A stretch of 64,000 nt of DNA from Allopusillimonas lactea. Its GTDB lineage: Bacteria > Pseudomonadota > Gammaproteobacteria > Burkholderiales > Burkholderiaceae_B. Under the pieces are notes generated by a model. That model saw only the letters and a list, made by a program, of their open reading frames with translations, was not told where the DNA came from and ran no database searches. The DNA is taken from the NCBI RefSeq assembly GCF_021653995.1, contig NZ_JAJJOZ010000006.1, positions 124,001 through 188,000 on the forward strand, written 5' to 3'. The number at the start of each line of letters is the position of its first letter. Position 1 is the first letter of the stretch. Below, piece by piece: positions 8,832 through 17,293 of the stretch. Made by a program: the position numbers and the translations under genes.

Positions 8832-10033
8832 TGATGATGCAACTTCAACGCAAAGGCGCAGGCTGGCGCCCTATGGCAATGGCACTGGTCTTGCTTCTGG
8901 CAATCGTGGCCATTGTTATCTGGAACGCGCGGCGGCAGGCACCGGTGTATCCGTCCGCGCCGGTTGTGCGGGGGGCGCTTGAGGCAAGCGTCGCAGCCAT
9001 CGGTGTGCTGCAGCCGCGCCAGTATGTGGATGTTGGGGCGCAAGTGTCGGGGCAGATCAATCGCCTTCACATCAAGCCGGGCGACAAGGTGGCAAAGGGT
9101 GACTTGTTGGTCGAGATCGATCCCAGCGTACAGCAGGCGGCGGTCGACGCGGGTCGTGCGCAGGTTGCAGGGCTGCGCGCGCAGTTGCAAGACCAACTGG
9201 CCCAGCACAGGCTGGCGCAGCGCCAATACAACCGCCACACTTTGTTGGCGCGTGAAGGGGCCACGCGCGACGAAGACGTACAGGTGGCCGAAGCCGCTGT
9301 AGCCTCGGCCGCTGCCCGTGCTGATCACCTGAGAGCCCAGATCGCGCAGGTGCGGGCGACGCTCAAGGCCGACGAGGCGCGGCTGGGCTACACGCGCATC
9401 TATGCGCCCATGGAGGGCACTGTTGTTGCGGTTTATGCACGCGCAGGGCAGACGCTGAATGCGGCATATCAAACGCCCAATATCCTGCGCGTTGCCGATC
9501 TCTCCGGTATGACGGTCTGGACCGAGGTCTCCGAGGCAGACATCGGGCGCGTCAAGGCAGGCATGCCGGTTTACTTCACCACGCTGGGCGCTGGCGGCGA
9601 CGACGCCGCGCGGCGTTGGCATGGCACGGTGCGCCAGGTGTTGCCCTCTCCGCAGGGCATGCCGTCTTCAGGTGAAGGCCCTGCTGGTGTGCAGCAACAG
9701 GCAGCCAGTAAGGCGGTGATGTACACCGTGCTGTTCGATGTCGACAATGCCGACGGCGTGCTTATGCCCCAGATGACTGCGCAGGTAACGTTCGTTGTCG
9801 CGCGGGTCGAAGACGCGCTGTTGGTGCCACTGACAGCGCTCGTGGCCGGCGGCCAGCCTGATCACTATACGGTTCATGTGTTGGGCCGCAGGGGCGGCCC
9901 GGCCCAGCGGGAGATCGTCACGGGTGTGCGCAGCCGCATTGCCGCACAAGTGGTCGATGGCTTGCGGCCGGGCGAGCTGGTCGTGACCGGCCCCGCCGCC
10001 AGCGATGGAGGGGAAAAATGGCTGCAATGGTAA
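8831..10033 (+). CDS. macA: MacA-like periplasmic adaptor (membrane fusion protein)
   Basis: The 400-residue protein has one N-terminal membrane anchor (about residues 14-32, MAMALVLLLAIVAIVIW). The HlyD/MacA domains follow: a lipoyl half-motif (VDVGAQVSGQINRLHIKPGDKVAKGDLLVEID), a coiled-coil hairpin rich in Ala/Gln (about residues 95-185), the second lipoyl half (YTRIYAPMEGTVVAV), and beta-barrel/membrane-proximal domains. Adaptors of this type link an inner-membrane ABC exporter to an outer-membrane channel. Its ATG shares a base with the receptor stop and its end overlaps macB by 16 bases. The order receptor-MacA-MacB-NodT recalls the PvdRT-OpmQ siderophore exporter of Pseudomonas. Confidence 0.9.
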   Translation: MMMQLQRKGAGWRPMAMALVLLLAIVAIVIWNARRQAPVYPSAPVVRGALEASVAAIGVLQPRQYVDVGAQVSGQINRLHIKPGDKVAKGDLLVEIDPSVQQAAVDAGRAQVAGLRAQLQDQLAQHRLAQRQYNRHTLLAREGATRDEDVQVAEAAVASAAARADHLRAQIAQVRATLKADEARLGYTRIYAPMEGTVVAVYARAGQTLNAAYQTPNILRVADLSGMTVWTEVSEADIGRVKAGMPVYFTTLGAGGDDAARRWHGTVRQVLPSPQGMPSSGEGPAGVQQQAASKAVMYTVLFDVDNADGVLMPQMTAQVTFVVARVEDALLVPLTALVAGGQPDHYTVHVLGRRGGPAQREIVTGVRSRIAAQVVDGLRPGELVVTGPAASDGGEKWLQW

Positions 10034-12027
10034 ACGAAGGCGTTGGGGCTCCAGGTGCCTGCCCACTCATCCAACTAAGCGGCATCCGTAAAGCGTACGG
10101 CGGCACTGCAGGTCAGCCTCATGTAGAGGTGCTGCGGGGCATTGAGCTGTCCATTCATGCGGGCGAATTCGTGGCTGTCGTTGGTGCGTCGGGGTCAGGT
10201 AAATCCACGCTCATGCACATACTAGGTTGCCTGGACCGCCCCAGCGCCGGCACCTATCGCTTTGGCGGGCGCGACGTCGGTACCCTGTCGTCAGACGAGC
10301 TTGCCGCGTTGCGCCGATCCGCGTTCGGCTTTGTTTTCCAAGGCTATCACCTGATCTCCACCGAAACAGCCCAAGAAAACGTAGAGGTGCCAGCTGTCTA
10401 TGCTGGCTGGCCTCAGGCCAGCCGCAGCAGCCGCGCGGCCGTCCTGTTGGCGAAGCTGGGCCTGGAGGGAAAGCTCGGCCACCGTCCGCATCAGTTGTCG
10501 GGCGGGCAGCAGCAGCGTGTATCCATCGCCCGCGCACTCATGAACGGCGGCAGCATCATACTTGCCGACGAGCCCACCGGCGCGCTTGATACGCAAAGCG
10601 GCGCGCAAGTGATGGCCTTGTTGCGTGAGCTTGCCGCCGAAGGCCATACAGTTGTGTTGATCACGCATGACCGCGCCGTGGCGGCCCAGGCGTCGCGCAT
10701 CATCGAAATCAGCGATGGCTGCATCGTCAGCGATTCAAGCGGCGGCGCGGCGCCTGGGCCGCCTGAGGCAGGCGCTTCAGGCGGCTGGTTGCAGAACACC
10801 TCCGTTCCGCTCAGCGCTACAGAGGGCGCCAGTATATGGGCCGATCTGCGCGAGGCAGCCCGAGGCGCCTGGCGCGGTATGTGCGTAAATCGGGTGCGAA
10901 CCGCGCTGACGCTTCTCGGTATTGTCATCGGCGTGGCTGCCGTCATCGTCATGCTGGCGGTGGGCGAGGGCGCGCGGCAGCGGGTGGCCGCGCAGATGGG
11001 CACGTTGGGCACCAATATCATGTATTTGGGCAGCCGCGTGCCGCCGTCCGGTGGTCCGGCCGGAACGCTGACGCCAGACGACCTCGATGCCATCGCGCAT
11101 GTAAGGGGTGTGCACCGCGTCATGCCGGTGATCGGCGACCCTGTCTCGGTGCGATACCGCAATGCCGAGCGTAGCGTATATGTGTTCTCCGCCAGCCATG
11201 AAATGCCCGACGTGCATCATTGGCGCGTTGCGGTGGGTAGGTACTATACGCGCCACGAAGACCTGTCCCTGGCGCCGGTGGCCGTCTTGGGCAGCAAGGC
11301 GCACGCCCAGTTCTTCCCCGACGGGGGTGATCCGCTGGGCCGGCTGCTGCTGATAGGCAACTCGCCTTTTGAAATCATTGGCGTCATGAGCGAGCGCGGT
11401 TCGATGTCAGGGGCGGAGGACTACGACAGGATGGTTTTCATCCCCTATCAGTCGGGGCGCGCCAGGGTATATCAGGCGCAAACGCAGCCCGACTACGTAG
11501 TGATTGATGCGAGTGCTGCCCATGACGTGCTGCGGGTCGAGAAAGCGGTGCAGGATGTGCTTCGCCTTCGTCATGGCGGTCGCGAAGACTTCTCCATCGC
11601 CAACGCCGCGGCGTGGATACGGGCCGAAATGGCCACCCGCGACACCATGACGATGATGCTGGGCCTTATCGCACTGGTGTCGCTGGCGGTGGGCGGCATC
11701 GGCGTCATGAACGTCATGCTGATGACAGTGCGCGAACGCACCCGTGAGATCGGCATTCGCGTGGCAACGGGTGCGCGAGAGCGCGACATTCTGCGCCAGT
11801 TTTTAACCGAATCCATGCTGCTTACCCTAATGGGCGGGGTGGCGGGCATTGTGCTGGCGGTTGTGGTCTGCACCGGCCTGTTGATGGCTGGCGTGCCCGC
11901 GGTGGTGTCAGTCAGGGCCATGGCGGGCGCTTTTGGCTGCGCCATCGCCACAGGCCTGTTATTCGGTTATATGCCAGCCCGCACCGCGGCGCGGCTCGAT
12001 CCTGTTGTTGCGCTGGCTGGCGTGTGA
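10018..12027 (+). CDS. macB: MacB-like ABC exporter (fused ATPase-permease)
   Basis: A 669-residue fusion. Residues about 15-245 form the ATPase: Walker A GASGSGKST, signature LSGGQQQR, Walker B IILADEPTGALD and H-loop LITHD. After a linker, the first transmembrane helix (TALTLLGIVIGVAAVIVML) leads into a large periplasmic MacB domain. Three C-terminal helices of the FtsX type follow, including LGLIALVSLAVGGIGVMNVM and VRERTREIGIRVATGA. MacB proteins drive export from the periplasm through a TolC-type channel by mechanotransmission. The GGAGGGG at 10007-10013 supports the 10018 start, inside the end of macA. Substrates of such pumps include macrolides, peptides and siderophores; the neighbouring receptor makes a siderophore plausible. 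Confidence 0.92.
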   Translation: MAAMVNEGVGAPGACPLIQLSGIRKAYGGTAGQPHVEVLRGIELSIHAGEFVAVVGASGSGKSTLMHILGCLDRPSAGTYRFGGRDVGTLSSDELAALRRSAFGFVFQGYHLISTETAQENVEVPAVYAGWPQASRSSRAAVLLAKLGLEGKLGHRPHQLSGGQQQRVSIARALMNGGSIILADEPTGALDTQSGAQVMALLRELAAEGHTVVLITHDRAVAAQASRIIEISDGCIVSDSSGGAAPGPPEAGASGGWLQNTSVPLSATEGASIWADLREAARGAWRGMCVNRVRTALTLLGIVIGVAAVIVMLAVGEGARQRVAAQMGTLGTNIMYLGSRVPPSGGPAGTLTPDDLDAIAHVRGVHRVMPVIGDPVSVRYRNAERSVYVFSASHEMPDVHHWRVAVGRYYTRHEDLSLAPVAVLGSKAHAQFFPDGGDPLGRLLLIGNSPFEIIGVMSERGSMSGAEDYDRMVFIPYQSGRARVYQAQTQPDYVVIDASAAHDVLRVEKAVQDVLRLRHGGREDFSIANAAAWIRAEMATRDTMTMMLGLIALVSLAVGGIGVMNVMLMTVRERTREIGIRVATGARERDILRQFLTESMLLTLMGGVAGIVLAVVVCTGLLMAGVPAVVSVRAMAGAFGCAIATGLLFGYMPARTAARLDPVVALAGV

Positions 12028-12346
12028 GCGGCCGTTGTATGTCAGTGCCCACGGTGTCCCGGTAAAGCTGGTCATTCATTGCCGGCTGCAGCCAATGCCT
12101 CAGGCCTGAAGGCCAAGGTTTTTCGCACAAGTTGATAAAACAATGACGACTATGACAACGAAGCTGGCCACAAATATGGGTTCAACCATAGTAGCCACGC
12201 CACCCCTATCCTCGGCCTATCGATATGCCGGGTGCAAGCCGCTCGCCCGAGCCATGCCCCCAGTGTTGCACACCAGGGCGACATGCTTCGGCGCCGCGTC
12301 TTCAGTGGTACATCGCAGCCGGCGCCGAGCATCGTGCGCCGGCAAG
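12028..12346. other. intergenic stretch, or N-terminal extension of the NodT gene
   Basis: About 319 bases between macB and the preferred NodT start. The NodT reading frame is open back to an ATG at 12143, but that extension is arginine/cysteine-rich and would put the lipobox cysteine at residue 89, so it is probably untranslated. No terminator or operator stands out. Confidence 0.4.
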
Positions 12347-13732
12347 GTGCGGCGTCGGGTTTCACGCTGCGCGATTGCTGTTTGCGCCACCGTCATCATG
12401 GCTGGATGCACGGTTGCCCGTGAGCCCAGCACGCGCGTGCTGGCGCTGCCGCAGTCCTGGTCCGCCCCGAGCGCTACAGCCTCGGCGCCAAAGGCCACGG
12501 CGCGATGGTGGGCAACTTTCGGCAGCGCCGAACTGGCCCGCTTTATCCGCGATGCTCAAGCCCAAAATTTCGGCCTTGCAGCCGCCGACGCCCGCATCCG
12601 CCAGGCACAGGCTCTGGCCGTTGCCGCAGGCGCTGCGCAATGGCCACAGATAGGTGCGCGGGTCGGCAGCAGCCATGGTCGGCATGGATCACGCTCCTCG
12701 ACCGCACAGCAGTCGTTGGGCATTGAAGCCTCTTTTGATGTTGACCTCTGGGGCGCCGTCGCCGCCCGGCGCGATGCCGCGATTGCAGACGCCGCGGGTG
12801 CGGCATACGCACGTGACGCCGTGGCGCTCGAGTTGGCCGCCAACGTAGCCGCCACATACCTGCAAGCCGTATCCGCACGCGAACGCACGGGCTTTGCCCA
12901 GCAAGCGCTGCAAACCGCTGAACGCATCCTCCACCTCGTTGCAGTGCGCGTGCGTGCAGGCGCCGCGGCGCCGCTCGACCTGGCCCAGCAGCGCGGCCTG
13001 GTCGCCAGCCAGCGCCAAGCCCTCAGCGCAGTGCGCGAAACAGCACAGAACAGCATGTCGGCGCTTGCCATCCTGTTGGGGCGCGCCCCGCAGGGCATGT
13101 GGCTGAGCGCCGATACACTGGAGGGCATAACCGCAACAGATATCTCGCCCGGCGTACCAACCGACATCCTCACCCACCGTCCAGATATTGCCGAAGCTGA
13201 GCAGCGGCTGGCCGCCGCCGATGCCAACGTGGCCGCAGCGCGCGCCGCCATGTTGCCCGCGCTCACGCTCACGGCACAGGCCGGCGGCGGCGCCAGTGCC
13301 TGGGGTGCCATCCTTGAGCGGCCTTTCCACGAACTCACCGCTGGCCTGCTTGCGCCCATCTTCAACGCAGGCCGCCTTAAGGCCGGGCGGGTTCAGGCCC
13401 AGGCGCAGCGCGATGCGTTGCTGGCCGCATACCGCGGCGCCATTCTCACTGCGCTCAACGAAGTCGAAACATCCCTGACCATCGTACGCGAAGCCGATTT
13501 GCGCCACGCAGCACAAACTGAAGTACTCAACCAGGCCCAGACCGCCCTGCGGCTGGCCGAGGCCCGCTACCGCATGGGCGGTGAAACCCTGCTTACCGTG
13601 CTCGACGCGCAGCGCACCCTATACGCCGCCCAGGATGCAAGCGTGCAGCTAACGGTGGCGCGACTGCTCGCCAGGGTTGAGCTGTTCAAGGCTTTGGGGG
13701 GCGGGTGGCACGGCAAGGTCAGCAAGGGCTAA
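12347..13732 (+). CDS. outer-membrane efflux lipoprotein, NodT/OprM family
   Basis: The protein belongs to the TolC-superfamily NodT/OprM branch, which forms the outer-membrane channel of tripartite pumps. Two OEP repeats are visible: the first contains ARWWATFGSAELARFI and the long Ala/Gln coiled coils, and the second contains PGVPTDILTHRPDIAEAEQRLAAADANVAAARAA, a family hallmark. The frame is open from ATG 12143, but a lipoprotein signal (RRRVSRCAIAVCATVIMAGC) begins at the GTG at 12347. With that start the acylated cysteine is residue 21, hence the preference; the ribosome-binding site there is weak. It completes the MacAB pump on the same strand. Confidence 0.85.
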   Translation: MRRRVSRCAIAVCATVIMAGCTVAREPSTRVLALPQSWSAPSATASAPKATARWWATFGSAELARFIRDAQAQNFGLAAADARIRQAQALAVAAGAAQWPQIGARVGSSHGRHGSRSSTAQQSLGIEASFDVDLWGAVAARRDAAIADAAGAAYARDAVALELAANVAATYLQAVSARERTGFAQQALQTAERILHLVAVRVRAGAAAPLDLAQQRGLVASQRQALSAVRETAQNSMSALAILLGRAPQGMWLSADTLEGITATDISPGVPTDILTHRPDIAEAEQRLAAADANVAAARAAMLPALTLTAQAGGGASAWGAILERPFHELTAGLLAPIFNAGRLKAGRVQAQAQRDALLAAYRGAILTALNEVETSLTIVREADLRHAAQTEVLNQAQTALRLAEARYRMGGETLLTVLDAQRTLYAAQDASVQLTVARLLARVELFKALGGGWHGKVSKG

Positions 13733-13835
13733 GCGCGGATACCCTAGTGCTTGAGTCGTTTGTTGCCAAAGCTCATCCAGGAGACGCTCGGGCTCGCCGA
13801 CCAGGCGTGAGACAAAATGTTCGGTGTTGGGGTGA

Positions 13836-14732
13836 TCACTGGCCTTGTGGCGGGCCACCCCTGGCCCCGCGCCCCACATAAGTGTCGAACTCCGCAAGCT
13901 GTGCCTCGCTGCGGGCGATTTCGTTCAGGCTTGTCTTGCCGCCGCTGGCGACCAGCATTGCCACGAGTGTCTGGGCGACGGCCAGGGCAGGCACCACGGA
14001 CGGGAAGAGCGAGGGCGTCTGGTTGCTGAACGAGATGGTGACGTTGGCCAGTTTGGCAACGGGCGACACGGCACTGTCTGTGACCGCTATGATGCGGGCG
14101 CCCTTGCGATGGGCGTAGCGGGTTGCCGCCAGCGCATCCTTGGCATAGGGCTGACAACTGAAGACGATCAGTGCATCGCCGGCGCGGGCGCGCCGCAGGC
14201 TGTCGGCGAAGCCGCCGCCGGTGCCCGCAAGCAACACCGTGTTGTTCAGGAACATGCCGCACGAATAGCTGAAATAGTAGGCGGCGGGAAACAGGCTGCG
14301 CAGCCCCACCACGTAGATTTGCCCCGCAGTGCGCAAAGCGTCGTGCGCTTGGGTGAGCGCGCCGGCTGTTGTCTCGTCGAGCAATTGCCCAAGGTTGTCG
14401 AGGTCGGCCTGGAGGATGTCCTGAATGAGCGGGGACGTGGCTTTGCCGCGATGGCGCTGCAATTGCGTGGCGCGGGCCGAAAACGAGGTGTCGCCGCGCG
14501 CGAGCCATTGTCGGTAGACGTTGCGGAAGGCCTCGTAGCCATCGAAGCCAAGCTGCGTTGCCAGTCGGTGCATGGTGCTGGCTTGCACGCCGGCCTCGCG
14601 CGCCACTTGACGCATGGACGCCATTGCGACCGTGCGCGGATGGTCGATGGCAAACTGGGCGGCCTGCTGCAGCATCGGCGGCAGCGCCGCAAAGTCTTTT
14701 TTGATGAGGCTGTCCAGTTGGGGTTTTTCCAT
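13836..14732 (-). CDS. MurR/RpiR family transcriptional regulator
   Basis: A 298-residue regulator. The N-terminal RpiR helix-turn-helix domain spans about residues 1-78 (MRQVAREAGVQASTMHRLATQLGFDGYEAFRN). It is followed by a SIS sugar-isomerase-type effector domain (about 125-260; IYVVGLRSLFPAAYYFSY, GDALIVFSCQPYAKDAL, GARIIAVTDSAVSP). Such proteins usually sense phosphorylated sugars or small metabolites. The gene lies 14 bases downstream of the aminotransferase on the same strand, so the two are probably cotranscribed. It is a good candidate to bind the double operator at 16165-16208 and so control itself and the divergent Bug/M81 genes. Confidence 0.88.
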   Translation of the reverse strand: MEKPQLDSLIKKDFAALPPMLQQAAQFAIDHPRTVAMASMRQVAREAGVQASTMHRLATQLGFDGYEAFRNVYRQWLARGDTSFSARATQLQRHRGKATSPLIQDILQADLDNLGQLLDETTAGALTQAHDALRTAGQIYVVGLRSLFPAAYYFSYSCGMFLNNTVLLAGTGGGFADSLRRARAGDALIVFSCQPYAKDALAATRYAHRKGARIIAVTDSAVSPVAKLANVTISFSNQTPSLFPSVVPALAVAQTLVAMLVASGGKTSLNEIARSEAQLAEFDTYVGRGARGGPPQGQ

Positions 14733-14746
14733 ACCGGGTGGGGGCG

Positions 14747-16093
14747 TCAGTAGGCTGCCGTGGCGGTGGTTGATATGGCTGCGTCGATGGCGGCAGCTAG
14801 GATGTCTACGGCGGCGGAAAGCTCATTGATGTTGGTTGTATAAGGCGGCGCCAGCAAGACATGGTCGCCTGAGCGGCCGTCAATTGTACCGCCGCCGGGG
14901 TAGCACAACAGGCCGCGCTGCATGGCTTCGCGCTTGATGCGCGCATGCATCTGGTGTTTCGGGTCGAAGGGGGCTCCTGTATCGCGGTCGGCCACCAGCT
15001 CGACGGCCTGGAACAGCCCGCGGCCGCGAATCTCGCCCAGATTGGGGTGGCTGCCCAGCCGCTGCGCGAGCATTTCTGTTAGCGCAAGCCCCAATTCGGC
15101 GCAGCGCGCAACCAAGCCTTCGGACTCGATCACTTGTTGTACCGCTAATGCGCCCGCGCAAGCGACGGGGTGGCCGACGTAGGTATGGCCGTGCATGAAG
15201 GCGCCCGATGCCTGCACGATGGTTTCTACGATACGCCGTTGCGCCATGACGGCGCCAATGGGCTGGAAGCCGCCGCCCAAGCCCTTGGCCAGGCAAAGAA
15301 TGTCGGGCTCTACGCCTTCCTGCTCGAAAGCATGGTAGGTGCCGGTGCGGCCCATGCCGCTCATCACCTCGTCAAGGATCAGCAAGACCCCATACCGGTC
15401 GCACACGTCGCGGATTGCGTGAAAGTAGCCCGGTACGGGCGCTACGGCGCCTGCGGTTGCGCCCACGACGGTTTCGGCCACGAATGCGGCAACAGTGCGC
15501 GGTGGCTGGGCCAGGATGGCCTGCTCCAGTTCGTCGGCCAGGCGAAGCACATACTGCTGCGTCGACTCGTGCTTGTGCTGATAGCGGTAGGCGTAGCAGG
15601 GCGTAACCTGTATTGTTGAGGCAAGCAGGGGCTCATACAGTGCGCGGCGGGCGACATTGCCGCCTATGGCTAATGCGCCCAGCGTATTGCCGTGGTAGCT
15701 CTGGCGCCGCGAAATAATTGTGCTGCGCTCAGGTTCGCCGTTGTCGACATGAAACTGGCGGGCCATCTTCAGTGCGGTTTCGACGGCCTCTGAACCGCTC
15801 GACAGAAAATACACGCTGTCCAGCCCAGTGGGCGAGTGTGCGGCCAGGTGTGCCGCCAGTGCTTCGGCGGGCTCGGAGGTGAAGAAGCCCGTATGTGCGT
15901 ACTCGATCTGCCGCACTTGCTTTGCCACCGCATCGGCCACTGCGGGGTGAGCATGGCCAATGCAGGACACAGCGGCGCCGCCGCAGGCATCGTAATAGCG
16001 CTTGCCGCTGGCATCAATGATGAAGCTGCCCTCGCCCTGGACAGCCACGGGAGGGGTAGGGAGCAGGGGAGTGCGGTGCAGAATGTTGGTCAT
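14747..16093 (-). CDS. class III PLP-dependent aminotransferase
   Basis: A 448-residue class III aminotransferase. Visible motifs are YYDACGGAAVSCIGHAHP, FLSSGSEAVETALKMARQ (cofactor phosphate loop), RRQSYHGNTLGALA, LLILDEVMSGMGRTG (cofactor aspartate) and the PLP lysine in LCLAKGLGGGFQPIGA. GHTYVGHPVACAGAL near the second cofactor contact is typical of diaminopelargonate/omega-transaminase-like paralogues. The ATG at 16093 begins the family-conserved region; an upstream in-frame extension to 16234 would run through the operators and is unlikely. Upstream lies a TATAAT-like -10 (16165-16160 on the minus strand) overlapping one operator. The substrate is unknown; the M81 enzyme and binding protein across the promoter may belong to the same pathway. 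Confidence 0.9.
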   Translation of the reverse strand: MTNILHRTPLLPTPPVAVQGEGSFIIDASGKRYYDACGGAAVSCIGHAHPAVADAVAKQVRQIEYAHTGFFTSEPAEALAAHLAAHSPTGLDSVYFLSSGSEAVETALKMARQFHVDNGEPERSTIISRRQSYHGNTLGALAIGGNVARRALYEPLLASTIQVTPCYAYRYQHKHESTQQYVLRLADELEQAILAQPPRTVAAFVAETVVGATAGAVAPVPGYFHAIRDVCDRYGVLLILDEVMSGMGRTGTYHAFEQEGVEPDILCLAKGLGGGFQPIGAVMAQRRIVETIVQASGAFMHGHTYVGHPVACAGALAVQQVIESEGLVARCAELGLALTEMLAQRLGSHPNLGEIRGRGLFQAVELVADRDTGAPFDPKHQMHARIKREAMQRGLLCYPGGGTIDGRSGDHVLLAPPYTTNINELSAAVDILAAAIDAAISTTATAAY

Positions 16094-16164
16094 GGTGGGG
16101 AGAGGCGAAACGAAGGGTGGCGTAGCGCCGAAACGGAGCGAGAACGGTATCGTCTGGCCATTAT

Positions 16165-16208
16165 AGATCAAATGATCTTGCAATATTAAAAAATGGATCA
16201 TATGATCT
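16165..16208. promoter_or_regulatory. paired palindromic operators RGATCA-NN-TGATCT
   Basis: Two near-identical inverted repeats lie in the divergent intergenic region: AGATCAAATGATCT (16165-16178) and GGATCATATGATCT (16195-16208). Their centres are 30 bp apart, about three helical turns, so a dimeric regulator could bind both on one DNA face. The first overlaps a minus-strand TATAAT, the second a plus-strand TATGAT. The RpiR protein encoded in the minus-strand operon is the likeliest ligand; this is inference. Confidence 0.75.
16178..16206 (+). promoter_or_regulatory. sigma70-type promoter for the Bug/M81 operon
   Basis: TTGCAA (16178-16183), a 17-base spacer and TATGAT (16201-16206) make a good sigma70 promoter. 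It is bracketed by the two operators, with the downstream operator covering the -10, as expected for repression. Confidence 0.6.
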
Positions 16209-16305
16209 AACAATGGTCTGCGTCGCGCCTCCACCTCCTGTTCTCATGGCCGTCGATCGAGTGCGCTGGCACAGCAGCTTATCCACATTTATCAGGCGAG
16301 GAATC

Positions 16306-17289
16306 ATGCATTGCTTCAATCGACATTATTTCGGCAAGTTGCTGGCTCCAGTTCTAGGCGGCCTGCTGGCGTTGGGTTGTACGCCTGCGCATGCCTGGCC
16401 TGACCAGCCCATACGTATCATCGTTCCCTTCTCGGCGGGCGGTACGACCGATCTGCTTGGGCGTCTGCTGGCAGAAGGCATCAGCGGCGAGCTCGGGCAA
16501 AGCGTCGTCGTCGAAAACAAGGGTGGTGCGGGGGGCAATATAGGCGCCACGGAGGTCGCGCGGGCCAAGCCTGACGGCTACACCTTGATGATGGGCACGC
16601 CGGGCCCGCTGGCCATCAATCCGCTGGTATACAAAGACATCGCCTTCGCACCGGAGCGCGACTTTGCGCCTGTGGCCTATATTGCAGATGTTGCCAATGT
16701 GATCCTGAGTAACCCGAAAACGGGCTTCAAGACGGTGGGAGATCTGCTTGCCGCCGCCAAGGCGGCGCCAGATGCGCTCAACTGGGGGTCGCCTGGCGTG
16801 GGCAGCACCGGCCATTTGATGCTCGAGATGCTCAAGCAAAAAACGGGGGCCAAGATCACGCACATCCCATACAAGGGCGCCAGCCAAGCTGCCAACGATC
16901 TGCTTTCCGGCCAGATTCAACTTTCGGGCGATAACCTGCCTACTGCGCTGGCCATGATCAACTCGGGCAAGCTGGTCGCGCTGGGGGTGACAAGCGCAAA
17001 ACCCTCGGCAGCGGCTCCTGAAATACCCGCAGTGGCAGAAACCGTGCCAGGTTATGCCCTGACTTCATGGTTTGTACTGATGGCGCCGGCGGGTACGCCG
17101 GAAGCGGTGATCAGCAAACTGAACGAGGCGGTCAATCACTGGCTGGCTCAGCCCGCCAGCCGCGAGCGTCTGCAGCGCTTGGCGGCCCAGCCGGTGGGTG
17201 GTACGCCAGCCGACCTGGGCAAGCACCTCACTGCGGAGCGGGCTAAGTATCGCGCGCTGATCGAGGCCGCGGGCATCGGCACGCGCTGA
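16306..17289 (+). CDS. Bug/TctC family periplasmic solute-binding protein
   Basis: A 327-residue secreted binding protein. The ATG at 16306, after GCGAGGA, begins a signal peptide (MHCFNRHYFGKLLAPVLGG..ALGCTPAHA); cleavage after AHA gives WPDQPIRIIVPFSAGGTTD, the Bug opening. A cysteine in LGC raises a weak alternative of lipidation. Family blocks include VVENKGGAGGNIGA, KPDGYTLMMGTPG, HIPYKGASQAANDLL and PAGTPEAVISKLNEAV. It is followed after 4 bases by the M81 metallopeptidase gene, and divergent from an aminotransferase/RpiR pair that probably shares its control region. Confidence 0.9.
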   Translation: MHCFNRHYFGKLLAPVLGGLLALGCTPAHAWPDQPIRIIVPFSAGGTTDLLGRLLAEGISGELGQSVVVENKGGAGGNIGATEVARAKPDGYTLMMGTPGPLAINPLVYKDIAFAPERDFAPVAYIADVANVILSNPKTGFKTVGDLLAAAKAAPDALNWGSPGVGSTGHLMLEMLKQKTGAKITHIPYKGASQAANDLLSGQIQLSGDNLPTALAMINSGKLVALGVTSAKPSAAAPEIPAVAETVPGYALTSWFVLMAPAGTPEAVISKLNEAVNHWLAQPASRERLQRLAAQPVGGTPADLGKHLTAERAKYRALIEAAGIGTR

Positions 17290-17293
17290 GTCC

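Noticed and set aside
12143..12346. N-terminal 68 residues of the NodT ORF as translated protein
   Set aside because: They would place the lipobox cysteine at residue 89, are not family-like in composition, and lack a ribosome-binding site.
13649..13897. Minus-strand frame with HFVSRLVGEPERLLDELWQQ as a gene or continuation of the RpiR protein
   Set aside because: The stretch looks protein-like but lies partly inside the NodT gene, has no start signal, and the RpiR frame ends normally at family length.
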